Made by a program: the position numbers and the translations under genes. A DNA stretch of 64,000 nucleotides from CAVXXB01 sp963765585 (GTDB lineage: Bacteria; Calditrichota; Calditrichia; JAJRVZ01): assembly GCA_963765585.1 (NCBI GenBank), contig CAVXXB010000022.1, positions 1-64,000 on the forward strand, given 5' to 3'. Of the stretch, positions 1 to 10,819 are shown one piece after another (the stretch's first letter is position 1; the number at the start of each line of letters is the position of its first letter). Under the pieces are notes generated by a model. That model was given only the letters and a program-made list of their open reading frames with translations. It was not told the DNA's origin and made no database searches.

Positions 1-2352
1 TGCTGTCCCCGAAATAAAGCCATCAATTGCATAATTACCTGGAGTGGAACCCGGAGGAATTACAACGGAGTATCTGCGGACAACTGTTGTTCCAGCCGGT
101 ATCGTCGTCGTAAGAGAATCATGGCGGATAAAATCTGAGGGCTGCAGTCCCAGACTGGGGTTGAAAGTCAGATATTCCTGACCAATCAGTACCGGATACT
201 GGCTGTTATTTTTAATCGTCAGCTCGACATTATTTAATGTATTTCCGGCACTTATGGTACTTTGACTGGCAAATACGCGAATTAATTTCAGCGGTTTAAC
301 GGCAAGTTCACCGGCGGCTGTGTTCAATGTACCACTGATCGTATCACCACCTGATTCTGCTGTCAGAAGCATAGCCGGTGTATAATTACCCATGAGAAAA
401 TTATTGGCAATGGCCACATTGGAAAAAGTCACATCCGTAGTCGTACCCGGATTTAATATTACGGGTGCGATTGTGTTAGATGAAGCGGTTGTTCCATCAC
501 CATCTGAGAACGAAAACAATGAGCTGGTCGGAATAATAGTGACCGAATTTTGACCAGGATTTCTTATCGTTACCTGAAAATCTATGGTTGTATCGGATTG
601 AACGGCATTGGGAGTCAGACTGCCGGCCACATAGCGTACAGCATATATTTTAAAATCTGCATTAGGTATGCCGGATGATGAAGCTGTCAGCGTACTTGAA
701 TCTGCATTAGTCGGCGCAGTATAAATAGTTGTAGCGATACCCTGTGTATTGGTAAAGGCAGAACTATTGGATACATTTGAAACCGGCGCAAAATTTACCA
801 GCACGTTTTCCACCGGATTGCCATACTGGTCATTAATCCGGGCTTCGATAACACGTCCGCCACCGGCAATGGCTGTGCGGTTATTCCCACTCACCGCAAC
901 CAGTGCAGCAGGTACATCGGCGATACCAATCGCGGTAATTGTATCGGTTACGGTACCGGCCCCATTACTTGCCACCAGAGTTTGCACTCCGGCAACTGTA
1001 TCCAGGGTCCAGCTGGTTTTAGTATTTCCATTGCTATTTGTTAGAGACGTTGCCGGATTAACCGATCCATCCGAAGTGTTCCAGTTTATATTTGTACCGG
1101 TTGTGACCGGATTGTCAAAGATATCAGATACAAATACTTCTATGGAATCGGTCAGGGTTGTGCCTACAACACCTGACAATCCCGCCCCATTTAAAACTGC
1201 AATTGATGCTAACGGACCTGGTGTCGCTGTTGCTGTAAATTCCTGCGGACTGTTGGCTAACGAGGAGTTTATCGCACGAACTATATAGGTGCCTGATTTT
1301 GTTCCCAGGGTTAGCCTGGTATAGGCGATACCGGATGCATCGGTACTTGCAGAAGATACGCTCAGTAAAGACTGGGGATTACTTACCCCTGCCGGTGCGG
1401 TAGATACTACAAAATCAATCGCCACACCTTCAATTGGATTTAAAAGGGTATCGAGGACCAAAATTGCCAGAGAATCGGTTAATGGTGTGTTAACCAGACC
1501 GTTCTGACCATTGCCGCTGGCAATCAGCATCTGTTGATTTGAGACGGGTAATACTTTAATTACAAAGTGAACCGAATCAACCGGGCTGCTGACTATTTCA
1601 GAAGCAATTGTTGTGGTTCCCACGGTCACATCCGCAGTGAAATTGACCTGTGCAGAGCCATTGGCATCGCTGAGTACAGTGGTATCCTGTCCGGCAGCAC
1701 CACCCAGAAATCCATCACCCGATATGACATAAAAACGTATTGCTTCGCCTGCAACCGGATTCAAATAATCGTCTGTGACTCTGGCTGTCAGTGTTCTATT
1801 CGATCCGGCAGCGATAGAGCCGCTTCCGCTTACTTGTGTAATAATACCGGCAATATTATTGGTAATTGTTATCAAATCACTTGTGCCCATTTTCCATGGC
1901 TGGGCCTGTACTTTGGCTGTCGTGGTAAATGTCTCCACCAGTTCATCAACTACTTTATAACTGGCACGGCCGGATGTAAGCGTGGCACTGCCGGGAACCG
2001 GTGTGGCACTTCCGGTTGTGGTAAATTCTATAAAAGTAGTATCATCATTTACTTGATTGCCATTGACATCATAGGCAATAACTTCCACATCGATGGAATC
2101 ACCGGCCGTAGTGTCCGTAGTTGCCGGTGTTACTATCAGGTAGGCAATGCCGTTGGATATACCGGTTATATTGAATTGCACGGTTGTCGCCGGAGCACTG
2201 GCCAGACTGGCCGTGACCTGGTTTAATCCGGCTGTGGTATTTGTTGTTAAAGTCACTTCAGCAAATCCACCCGCAATGGTAATTGCCGAGGCACTGCTCA
2301 AACTACCGCCGCCAGCATCAATAGCGTAGTTACCTGTGTACCAACAATCGGA
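1..2352 (-). CDS. Open segment of the giant Ig-like protein, running off the left edge
   Basis: The minus-strand frame is open from about 2352 to the window edge. It encodes further Ig-like modules that differ from the repetitive core, for example RINDQYGNPVENVLVNF near 838-788 and a segment near 1740 reading RVTDDYLNPVAG. The leftmost 300 bases read TIPAGTTVVRRYSVVIPPG, which resembles a CARDB-like or protease-associated beta-sandwich rather than the repeats. It joins the next segment through a one-base loss near 2327: DGNSNPIVGTQV continues in this frame as NYAIDAGGGSLS. The long plus-strand ORFs here are antisense shadows. Confidence 0.75.
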
Positions 2353-5300
2353 TTACTATTACCATCGGTTACCTGCACGCGCAGGGCAATATCAGTCCCG
2401 GCAATAATCGATGTATCTGCAGTAATTTTTGCCATTTGAAGATTTCCCTGATCCGCATTTACGGTGATCAGACCACTCAAACCGGTAACCTGGTGCACGA
2501 TTTGGGTTGCCCTGACACTAAAGCTCTCGGCAATCCTGATCAGTAACATTAAACGCCAGCGTGCTGTCAGACCGGCAAAACTTGGTGTCGTGGCCACATC
2601 AAAAGTCCCACCGACTCGCGCCAATAGCCGTAAGATGCCACCGGATGCATTATTGGCGATGGCATTGCCATACTGATCACGGGCAGTAAGCACAAATCGT
2701 ATGGACCCGTCCGCCAGCAGTGAAATGGTTTCATTCGGCCGGGGCAAAGGTATAATAACTCACTGTGCCTCCCTGAAGCGGTATTGTCAGATAGTCGTAT
2801 CAATCAGTCCGCCAAAGGTCACCTGGATACATCCGACCCAACATCAAGATTACTAGAGGTGTATAGGTCGCCTGAGCCACACCGGAAGCATTGGTCGCGG
2901 GTTGGCTACGGTCGTTCCCGGTGTGCCAAAATATGCATCACCCGTGGTCGATACTTTAATCTAACTTTTCACCAGCCAATGGATTACTATACTGATCTTC
3001 CAGGGTAAATTGGATCTGACGTTCCGTTCCTACTGTGACTGGTGCAATACTTGATGCCACAACAATATGATCCGCCTGATCGGGATCAACCGTGATTAGG
3101 CCGCTCTGACCATGAGTGAAAGATGTAGCTATTGGTCGCTTTAACACTAAAGGCACCGGCAACCTGATCGGCTACATTGAAACCAACCGTATCCAGACCG
3201 GCAAAACTCAATTGGTTGGATGTAAATCCCGCCGTACCCGAACCAATAGCCGTCAAATCGACCAGATCATTATTGGCGATGGCATTGCCATATTGATCAC
3301 GGGCAGTAATTACAAAGCGTGTAGAATCTCCCGCCGTTGAGTTTGAGGGCCCGATGGGGCAAAGGTATAATAATTCACTGTGCCACCCTGAAGCGGTATA
3401 CGTCAGGAATGTATCAATCAGGCCGCCAAAGGTGACCTGGATACTATCCGAGCCAAGTGATAATAAACTGCTTGAGTGTATAGGTCGCTTGCGCCACACC
3501 CGATGAATTGGTCAGCGGGTTGGCTGTGGTTGTTCCAGGTGCTGCCAAAATAGGCATCACCACCGATGGTCTCGATAGTTAATCTATATTTTGTCCAGGC
3601 AGCGGATTATTATACTGGTCTTCCAGGGTAATCTGGATTTGACGTTCCGTGCCTACCAGGACAGCGGCTAAATACTTGATGCCGATACAACGATATGATC
3701 TGCCTGATCGGGATCTACTGTGATAAGGCCGCTCTGACCTTTTATCTGGCTGTTTAAATCATACACTGCCTGAACACTGAAACTCTGGGCAAGATCGCTG
3801 TTGACTGTGACTGTCAGAACACTGTCACCGGCAAAATTACGTGCCGTGCCTTCGACAAAGTTTACCGAAGTGCCACCTATTGCTGACAAAGTAATATCGC
3901 CGCTGTTTACCACACCATTACCAAACTGGTCACGGGCAGTTAAGGTAAAGGCCTGATTATTGCCGGCTGTCACAGACTGTGCGTCCGGCGGGGTAAATGT
4001 ATAATAACTCACATTTCCCGGCAGCAGTGTCATAACGATATCGGTGGTTACCGCGCCAAAACTTACCCGGATGCTGTCACTCACGTCAGCAATCGTATTG
4101 CTGGCAGTATAATTGACCTCTGCGATGCCATTGGCATCGGTTTGATCGGCTGTCGTCTGGGTACCGGGAGTGCCAAAGTAACCCGTTCCCCGGCCAACCG
4201 TAAACGCTACCAGACTGGATGCTATTGGATTACCATTGGTATCCTCTAATCTGACCCGCAGCAGACGACTTGTGCCCACCACGATCGGATCAGCTACGTT
4301 GGGCAAGATCGCCAGCTGATTGGCCACATCGGCCGTAACGGTAATCAACCCGCTCAGGCCCTTGATCTGGCTGTTCAGATTATTCAGGGCCTGAACCGTA
4401 AAACTCTGGGCAACCAAACTGTTTACTGTGACCGTCAGAACACTGTCACCGGCAAAATTACGCGCCGTACCTTCTACAAAGTTTACTGAAGTACCACCGA
4501 TGGCTGACAGGGTAATATCAGCACTGTTTAAAACGCCATTACCAAACTGATCACGGGCAGTTAAAGTAAATGCCTGATTACTGCCGGCCGTAACGGACTG
4601 CGCATCCGGCGGGGTAAATGTATAGTAACTGACGGCACCACCCTGTAGTGGCAGGCTGATGGTCGTATCTATCAAGGCGCCAAAGGTCACCTGGATCACA
4701 TCCGTGCCTACATCAAGATCACTGGAGGCCGTATAGGTCGCACTGGCTACGCCTGAAGCATTGGTCGCCGGGGTTGCAACCGTCGTGCCCGGACTGCCAA
4801 AATACGCGTCACCGGTGGTCGTGGTTAAGGTAACCGTCTCACCAGGCAGCGGATTACCAAACTGATCCTCCAGGATAAACTGGATCTGACGTTCCGTTCC
4901 CACTGTAACGGCCGCCAAATTTGAAGTCACATTGATGCGGTCCGCCTGGTCGGGATCTACTGTGATTAGGCCACTCTGACCTATGATTGAAAGATTTATA
5001 CTATTGGTCGCTCTTACACTGAATGAACCCGCCGTCTCATCCGCCACATTAAAACCAACCGTATCCAGACCGGCAAAACTTAATTGGCTGGATGTAAAAT
5101 CCGGCCGTTGCAGAACCAATCGCTGTTAAATCGATAAAACCGGTATTGGCAATCGGATTGTCATACTGATCACGCGCAGTCACTACAAATCTCAACGAAT
5201 CACCGGCCGTTGCTGTCTGACTGCCCGATGGGGCAAATGTATAATAACTGACCGCACCACCCCGTAATGGAATACTTATGGTCGTATCTATCAAGGCACC

Positions 5301-8300
5301 AAAGGTCACCTGGATCACATCCGTTCCAACAGAAAGATCGCTTGATGCTGTATAGGTCGCTTCGGCCACACCCGAGGCATTGGTCGCCGGTGTCACAACC
5401 GTCGTGCCGGGGCTGCCAAAATAGGCATCACCCGTTGTGGTGGTTAAGGTAACCGTCTCACCAGGCAGCGGATTGCCATACTGATCTTCTAAGATAAACT
5501 GGATTTGACGCTCGGTGGCTACCGTTACAGCCGCTAAACTTGAGGTTACATTGATCTGATCTGCCTGATCCGGATCGACTGTGATTAGGCCGCTCTGACC
5601 TTTTATCTGGTTGTTTAAATCATACACTGCCTGAACACTGAAACTCTGGGCAAGATCGCTGTTGACTGTGACTGTCAGAACACTGTCACCGGCAAAATTA
5701 CGTGCCGTGCCTTCGACAAAGTTTACCGAACTGCCGCCTATTGCAGATAATGTGATCGCGCCGCTGTTTAACACACCATTACCAAACTGGTCACGGGCAG
5801 TTAAGGTAAAGGCCTGATTATTGCCGGCTGTCACAGACTGTGCGTCCGGCGGGGTAAATGTATAATAACTCACATTTCCCGGCAGCAGAGTCATAACGAT
5901 ATCGGTTGTTACCGCGCCAAAACTTACCCGGATGCTGTCACTCACTTCAGCAATCGTATTGCTGGCAGTATAATTGACCTCTGCGATACCAGTGGCATCG
6001 GTTTGATCGGCTGTCGTCTGGGTACCGGGAGTGCCAAAGTAACCCGTTCCCCGGCCAACCGTAAACGCTACCAGACTGGATGCTATTGGATTACCATTGG
6101 TATCCTCTAATCTGACCCGCAGCAGACGACTTGTGCCCACCACGATCGGATCAGCTACGTTGGGCAGGATCGCCAGCTGATTGGCCACATCGGCCGTAAC
6201 GGTAATCAACCCGCTCAGGCCCTTGATCTGGCTGTTCAGATTATTCAGGGCCTGAACCGTAAAACTCTGGGCAACCAAACTGTTTACTGTGACCGTCAGA
6301 ACACTGTCACCGGCAAAATTACGCGCCGTACCTTCTACAAAGTTTACTGAAGTACCACCGATGGCTGACAGGGTAATATCACCACTGTTTAACACGCCAT
6401 TACCAAACTGATCGCGCGCCGTTAAGGTAAATGCCTGATTACTGCCGGCCGTCACGGACTGCGCATCCGGCGGGGTAAATGTATAGTAACTGACGGCACC
6501 ACCCTGTAGTGGCAGGCTGATGGTCGTATCTATCAAGGCACCAAAGGTCACCTGGATCACATCCGTGCCTACATCAAGATCACTGGAGGCCGTATAGGTC
6601 GCACTGGCTATGCCTGAAGCATTGGTCGCCGGGGTTGCTACCGTCGTGCCCGGACTGCCAAAATACGCGTCACCGGTGGTCGTGGTTAAGGTAACCGTCT
6701 CACCCGGCAATGGATTGCCAAACTGATCCTCCAGGATAAACTGGATCTGACGCTCCGTTCCTACTGTTACTGCCGCCAAATTTGAAGTCACATTAATGCG
6801 GTCTGCCTGATCGGGATCTACCGTGATTAAACCGCTCTGACCGGCAATCTGGCTGCTGTTAAAATTTTCCGCCCGGACGGTAAAGCTTTGGGCCACATCA
6901 GTGGTGACTGTAAGTGTGGCCGTGCTATCGCCACTAAATGCCAGTGGTGTTCCTTCCACAAAGGTAACCGAAGTACCGCCGACCGCAGTCAGATTAATAC
7001 TTCCATCATTGAGCACACCATTACCAAACTGATCCCGGGCTGTAATCGTATAAACCACATTTCCACCGGCGGTAATATTTTGAGCACCGGAAGGTGCAAA
7101 TGTATAGTAAGTTACATTATCAGGAATTTGTTGCAGGGTAAACACCTGCGGAACCAAAGAAACTCCGGCCGAAGTGACATCAATTGAGTCAGATACAAAT
7201 GTGAGGCTGTTACTGGCCACGTAGGTTACCTCATAAACGCCATTTTGATCCACAGTGACGGTTGTGTCTGAATTACTTTCGGTACCAAAATACCCATTTC
7301 CCCGGCGGCCGGTAAATGTCACCGAACTGCCCGTGATGCGGTTATTATAGGTATCTTCAAGCGCTGCACGCAGCAACCTGGAACCGCGAACGTTAATCGG
7401 ATCGGAAGTGGAAAGCATCGTCAGGTGATCTGCCCCAGCCGGATTGACTGTGACCAGATCACTTTCACCATTAATTTCACCACTGCCATCATTTACAACC
7501 CGCACGGTAAAATTCTGCATTAAGGTACTGGTTACTGTAACCGTCAGAACACTGTCGCCGGCAAAATTTCGACCCGCGCCTTCGACAAATGTTACCGAGG
7601 CCCCGCCAAAGGCGGTGAGTGTAACATCATCACTATTTATAACGCCATTGCCATACGGGTCACGTGCAGTTAAGGTAAATACCTGATTTGCCCCGGCATT
7701 AAAACTGGTTGGTCCGGTTGGTGAAAATGTATAGTCAGCTGACATTTGCCGCCCGCAGCCGCAACCACATAGTTAATCCGGTTGCATCCCCCTGAACCTG
7801 GATCTGTATACTATCTTCGCCAAAAAACAGATTATCACTGGCAGTATAAGTGACCTGTGCAATACCATTTGTAGTTGCAATGGTCGTGTCACCATTCCCC
7901 GGTGTACCAAAATACCCATTACCCTGAACACTGGTAAAAACCAATGTGCTGTCCAGTCGGTTATTATTGGCATCTTCCAGTGCCACCTGAATCAATCTCT
8001 GACCACCAACGACCACCTGTGAGGTATCTGACAAAACAACCAGGTGATCCGGGGTTCCCGGATTTACAGTGATTAATCCACTCTGACCACTAACGGTAGC
8101 ACTGTCGGCCCGGATGGTAAAATTTTCGGCAATATCATCTGTAACCGTAAAAGTCAGTGTGCTGGAATTGCTGAAGCTGGGTGTGGTACCGACATCAAAT
8201 ATGGCCCCACTGGCACCGACCGCCCTGAGCGTAATTTGATTGCTGTTAACGACCCCATTGCCATATTGATCGCGGGCCGTGATGGTAAAATCGAGACCGG

Positions 8301-10814
8301 CCGGATCACCGGCTGTAAAACTGGTATCCGCATTAGGGGCAAATGTGTAGTAACTAACTATATCTGATTGGAGTTGATAACCAAAGGTCTGACTGAGGAG
8401 CCCAGGTAATTCCACACGAATACTATCAAAGCCTAAAGCAAGGCTATTGCTGGCGGTATAGATTGTATCTATTACACCAGAGGCATCCGTTTGAACCGAG
8501 GCGGATTGATTTCCCGGAATGCCGAAATATCCGGTTCCCTGAAACGCAGTGAGTGTTAATACACTATCCGCTAAACGATTATTATACTGATCTTCAAGCG
8601 CAATTTTGATCTGGCGTTGTCCGCCAACGACCACCGGACTTAAATTTGAAAGGATAACAAAATGGTCGGCATCAGCAGGAAGTACTTGTATAAGACCACT
8701 TTGTCCTGTTATTTGTGAGTTAACCGTATTTGTGGCAGTAATAGAAAAATCTTCAGCAAGCGTTTTTTGGACATTGAACGTCACCGTACTATCTCCTGAA
8801 AACGACAAGGGCGTACCTTCAACAATAGTAACCCCCGCACCACCATCAATACCTGCACTGCCATTATTACGCACACCATTACCGAACTGGTCACGGGCAG
8901 TTAAAATGAATTGTAAACTGCCACCGGCTGTAAAACTGGTATCACTTACCGGTGCAAATGTATAGTAGCTGACAATATCTGCACGGAGTGGTAGGCCGAA
9001 CGTAGTATCTATTAAGGCCAGGTGGGTAACATTAATACTGTCCGTTCCCACACTTAAGTCGCTGCTGGTGGTATATATAACCTGAACAATCCCATTTACA
9101 GAGGTAATTGTAGTATCCGCATTACCCGGTGTAACAAAGTACCCATTACCCTGGGTCCGGGTTAGCGTGACGTCTTCGCCGGAGATTAAATTCCCATATT
9201 GATCCTGCAGGAGCAGCTGAATCTGCCGCTCGGTACCGACCGTCATGGTATCCAGGCTCGATACCATCTGGACCTGGCTCGGATTATTGGGACTCACAGT
9301 AACCAATCCACTCTGGCCTATAATTTCTGGATTGACATTGCTCTCCGCACGAATGGTAAATGATTCTGCAACCGAATCTCTTACAGTTACTGTTATGCTG
9401 CTACCTCCCCCGAATCCGCGAGTAGATCCGCCAACAAATTCTACAAAATTACCGCCAACCGCCGATAAATACACACTATCATTATTTGCGGTCGCATTGC
9501 CAAACTCATCACGGGATTGTAAAAAATAGGTTAAACCAGGATCGCCGGCATTCATTGAACGCGCCGTGGATGGCGTAAAGGTATAGTAGGCCACCGCACT
9601 TGGCGTAACTTCTACATCATAATTTCCCGGATCAATGGCATAGGGTGATGCACCATCAGTCACCGCGTCAATTCTGGACGGAAAACTGACTATTCCTGGT
9701 TCATCATCCGGAACATTGACAAAAAACTCAATTGTGATTTCATCAGTAATCTGGAAATCATCGGTTCGGATATGCAAAGAATCTGCTGTCGCATCATATT
9801 CCCAGGTGGCAAATTGCGCGCCACTGGGTTGACTGCCGCTGTTCAATAAGTAGTATGGTGTGCCATCGACAGTTACAGAACTGACAAACATACTATCGGA
9901 GGTAAACGGATTGGCAATACTGATTTTATCTACAGCGCCAACTTCGGGACTTAGGGAACTGATTCTTGAGATCGTATAGGAAAATTGAACCAAACCCTGA
10001 TTGCGGATAACGCTTAGTGGCGAAATATTCGCTTCGGCATCGGGCCCGGCATTAAAATTGGAATCAATTTCGGTTGCATTTAATGCCCTGTTATACATAG
10101 CCACCATATGAAATTCACCCAAGCCACACCCGGTCGTTGACCGGTGGTGGAAACGCTGCTGAATTTCCCAGTGAAAGGCTATCTGGTTGCATTCCAGACT
10201 GACAAATTGCCGCCTGTATTTACGGTAGCTTCCTGATTATTATCCACATAAATATATGCATTCCCGGCCGCATCCCGTGTAAAAACAACATGCGTCAGAT
10301 CTGTTGTAACTGTTCCATCTGAAGACTCTAGATTCAATATCACCATTTGCAGTTGGTAGTCGTGCATAATCGTACCCGGCCTTCATAGCGAGTTGCTGAT
10401 CGCAATCTTGTCTTAATGCAAAATTAATATCTACCGTACCTGTAGCATAACTGATAATACTTCTGGTGTGGACCTGTGTAACCGGTTTGGGAAGGCTTAA
10501 TCCAGGCTTCAATCGTAAATTCGTCGGTGGCAGTCATCGCATTATAAAGTTTAGTCGCCGCTCCGGCTGATTGTAACTGCCGTAGAGCCATCAATACTTA
10601 TTGAACCGGTTTCCGGCTGCCAGGTCACACTATCTGTATTCTCAATTGTTAGATTTAACGGGGTACCATATCCGGACACATCATTAATGGTCGTGCCGCT
10701 GCCTTCATTAAATCGGTATAATACCACCAGGCTGTCCGTGACACGCTGGGCATGTATGGATCCGGAAAGAAGTAGTGTGATAAATGTGGAAAATAGTAGC
10801 TTTTTTAATCTCAT
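1..10814 (-). CDS. Giant secreted Ig-like repeat surface protein with N-terminal LamG-like domain (partial, frameshifted)
   Basis: One very long gene is read leftwards from 10814 and leaves the window at base 1, so more than 3,600 residues are visible and the C-terminus is missing. It starts with a signal peptide (MRLKKLLFSTFITLLLSG), then a LamG/concanavalin-A-like domain, a linker of about 150 residues, and about twelve Ig-like units. Each unit pairs a module opening YYTFxP and containing TARDQFGNGV with a module containing VGTxRxIQ, LEDQYGNP and GYFGTPG; this resembles the Big_1/invasin-like and filamin-like folds of surface adhesins. Homology passes across many frame changes (near 2327, repeatedly in 2560-3670, near 5100, 7740 and four or more in 10110-10570), so it is broken on paper but reads as one product. 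Adhesion or surface-layer function is inferred. I expect a type IX-like sorting tail beyond the left edge. Confidence 0.8.
2298..3667 (-). other. Frame-scrambled Ig-like repeats of the giant gene
   Basis: This stretch encodes the same paired Ig-like modules as its neighbours (TARDQYGNAIANN, FAGLDTVGFNVAD, GQSGLITVDPDQAD and LEDQYSNPLAGE are all recognisable), but the frame changes roughly every 100-400 bases. It gives only short open pieces at 2298-2747, 2567-2803, 2956-3162 and 3086-3499. Its similarity to 5050-5580 suggests a diverged copy of that unit. Either the consensus is poor because near-identical repeats were mixed in assembly, or this part of the gene is decaying. The clean frames on either side favour the first. 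Confidence 0.6.
3668..5119 (-). CDS. Open segment of the giant Ig-like protein (two to three units, near-identical to 5588-6861)
   Basis: A 483-residue open stretch holds two full two-module Ig-like units and part of a third. The modules open with YYTFTPPDAQSVTAG and contain TARDQFGNGVLN, LSAIGGTSVNFVEG, then LEDTNGNPIASS and GYFGTPGTQTT. It is almost residue-for-residue the same as part of the next segment upstream, at a constant offset of 1,861 bases. Because 1,861 is not a multiple of three, a one-base indel must lie between the copies, matching the frame break near 5100. Confidence 0.7.
   Translation of the reverse strand: MVLQRPDFTSSQLSFAGLDTVGFNVADETAGSFSVRATNSINLSIIGQSGLITVDPDQADRINVTSNLAAVTVGTERQIQFILEDQFGNPLPGETVTLTTTTGDAYFGSPGTTVATPATNASGVASATYTASSDLDVGTDVIQVTFGALIDTTISLPLQGGAVSYYTFTPPDAQSVTAGSNQAFTLTARDQFGNGVLNSADITLSAIGGTSVNFVEGTARNFAGDSVLTVTVNSLVAQSFTVQALNNLNSQIKGLSGLITVTADVANQLAILPNVADPIVVGTSRLLRVRLEDTNGNPIASSLVAFTVGRGTGYFGTPGTQTTADQTDANGIAEVNYTASNTIADVSDSIRVSFGAVTTDIVMTLLPGNVSYYTFTPPDAQSVTAGNNQAFTLTARDQFGNGVVNSGDITLSAIGGTSVNFVEGTARNFAGDSVLTVTVNSDLAQSFSVQAVYDLNSQIKGQSGLITVDPDQADHIVVSASSI
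3727..6861 (-). repeat. Long direct repeat, 1,861-bp period, inside the giant gene
   Basis: Bases 3727 to about 5000 recur at 5588 to about 6861 with only scattered substitutions and a fixed offset of 1,861 bases. This equals three two-module Ig-like units (about 620 residues) plus one base. A further, poorer copy lies in 2750-3670. Such a higher-order repeat arises by recombination within an adhesin gene and is also a classic site for assembly collapse. Confidence 0.8.
5049..7745 (-). CDS. Open segment of the giant Ig-like protein (five units)
   Basis: An 898-residue open stretch contains five YYTF-type modules alternating with five LEDQ(Y/F)GNP-type modules. The two nearest the N-terminal side are divergent (starts SADYTFSPTGPTSF and VTYYTFAPSGAQNI); the next ones match the downstream copies closely. 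Extracellular beta-sandwich character is inferred from short hydrophobic and Thr/Ser-rich strands, no cysteine, and conserved Asp-Gln-Tyr/Phe-Gly-Asn turns. Both ends of this frame lie inside intact domain homology, so they are artificial ends. Confidence 0.7.
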   Translation of the reverse strand: MSADYTFSPTGPTSFNAGANQVFTLTARDPYGNGVINSDDVTLTAFGGASVTFVEGAGRNFAGDSVLTVTVTSTLMQNFTVRVVNDGSGEINGESDLVTVNPAGADHLTMLSTSDPINVRGSRLLRAALEDTYNNRITGSSVTFTGRRGNGYFGTESNSDTTVTVDQNGVYEVTYVASNSLTFVSDSIDVTSAGVSLVPQVFTLQQIPDNVTYYTFAPSGAQNITAGGNVVYTITARDQFGNGVLNDGSINLTAVGGTSVTFVEGTPLAFSGDSTATLTVTTDVAQSFTVRAENFNSSQIAGQSGLITVDPDQADRINVTSNLAAVTVGTERQIQFILEDQFGNPLPGETVTLTTTTGDAYFGSPGTTVATPATNASGIASATYTASSDLDVGTDVIQVTFGALIDTTISLPLQGGAVSYYTFTPPDAQSVTAGSNQAFTLTARDQFGNGVLNSGDITLSAIGGTSVNFVEGTARNFAGDSVLTVTVNSLVAQSFTVQALNNLNSQIKGLSGLITVTADVANQLAILPNVADPIVVGTSRLLRVRLEDTNGNPIASSLVAFTVGRGTGYFGTPGTQTTADQTDATGIAEVNYTASNTIAEVSDSIRVSFGAVTTDIVMTLLPGNVSYYTFTPPDAQSVTAGNNQAFTLTARDQFGNGVLNSGAITLSAIGGSSVNFVEGTARNFAGDSVLTVTVNSDLAQSFSVQAVYDLNNQIKGQSGLITVDPDQADQINVTSSLAAVTVATERQIQFILEDQYGNPLPGETVTLTTTTGDAYFGSPGTTVVTPATNASGVAEATYTASSDLSVGTDVIQVTFGALIDTTISIPLRGGAVSYYTFAPSGSQTATAGDSLRFVVTARDQYDNPIANTGFIDLTAIGSATAGFYIQPIKFCRSGYGWF
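7735..10122 (-). CDS. Open segment of the giant protein: end of LamG-like domain, linker, three diverged Ig-like units
   Basis: A 795-residue open stretch. Its first 30 residues (GEFHMVAMYNRALNATEI) are the last strand of the LamG/concanavalin-like domain. Then comes a unique region of about 150 residues with an FSYTISRISSLSPEVG motif and the pattern of a cohesin- or DUF11-like beta-sandwich, and then three diverged two-module Ig-like units starting VAYYTFTPSTARSM, VSYYTFAPVSDTSF and VSYYTFAPNADTSF. Repeats become more alike toward the C-terminal side, as expected if that end expanded recently. Confidence 0.7.
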   Translation of the reverse strand: MGEFHMVAMYNRALNATEIDSNFNAGPDAEANISPLSVIRNQGLVQFSYTISRISSLSPEVGAVDKISIANPFTSDSMFVSSVTVDGTPYYLLNSGSQPSGAQFATWEYDATADSLHIRTDDFQITDEITIEFFVNVPDDEPGIVSFPSRIDAVTDGASPYAIDPGNYDVEVTPSAVAYYTFTPSTARSMNAGDPGLTYFLQSRDEFGNATANNDSVYLSAVGGNFVEFVGGSTRGFGGGSSITVTVRDSVAESFTIRAESNVNPEIIGQSGLVTVSPNNPSQVQMVSSLDTMTVGTERQIQLLLQDQYGNLISGEDVTLTRTQGNGYFVTPGNADTTITSVNGIVQVIYTTSSDLSVGTDSINVTHLALIDTTFGLPLRADIVSYYTFAPVSDTSFTAGGSLQFILTARDQFGNGVRNNGSAGIDGGAGVTIVEGTPLSFSGDSTVTFNVQKTLAEDFSITATNTVNSQITGQSGLIQVLPADADHFVILSNLSPVVVGGQRQIKIALEDQYNNRLADSVLTLTAFQGTGYFGIPGNQSASVQTDASGVIDTIYTASNSLALGFDSIRVELPGLLSQTFGYQLQSDIVSYYTFAPNADTSFTAGDPAGLDFTITARDQYGNGVVNSNQITLRAVGASGAIFDVGTTPSFSNSSTLTFTVTDDIAENFTIRADSATVSGQSGLITVNPGTPDHLVVLSDTSQVVVGGQRLIQVALEDANNNRLDSTLVFTSVQGNGYFGTPGNGDTTIATTNGIAQVTYTASDNLFFGEDSIQIQVQGDATGLTMWLRLRAANVS
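10179..10570 (-). other. LamG-like domain of the giant gene, frame broken several times
   Basis: The middle of the LamG/concanavalin-like domain is readable only by switching frames: TATDEFTIEAWIKPS, then IISYATGTVDINFALRQD, then THVVFTRDAAGNAYIYVD, then the start of the 7735-10122 segment. One break can be placed near 10568-10572, where TISRSGD-stop should continue as GAATKLYNAM. Conservation of the domain across the breaks argues for base-level errors rather than loss of function. Confidence 0.65.
10551..10814 (-). CDS. N-terminus of the giant surface protein: signal peptide and start of LamG-like domain
   Basis: The true start is the ATG at 10814. It lies only five bases after the stop of the upstream gene, so the two are probably translated from one message. 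Residues 1-22 form a signal peptide ending SIHAQ; the text that follows (VLYRFNEGSG) is the characteristic opening strand of LamG-type domains in Bacteroidota-like surface proteins. The frame ends artificially at 10551 after 87 residues. Confidence 0.75.
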   Translation of the reverse strand: MRLKKLLFSTFITLLLSGSIHAQRVTDSLVVLYRFNEGSGTTINDVSGYGTPLNLTIENTDSVTWQPETGSISIDGSTAVTISRSGD

Positions 10815-10819
10815 AATAC

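Noticed and set aside
749..2226. Long plus-strand ORFs (179 and 219 residues) opposite the adhesin gene
   Set aside because: The minus strand encodes continuous Ig-like domains here; the plus-strand products are low-complexity mirror frames with no domain.
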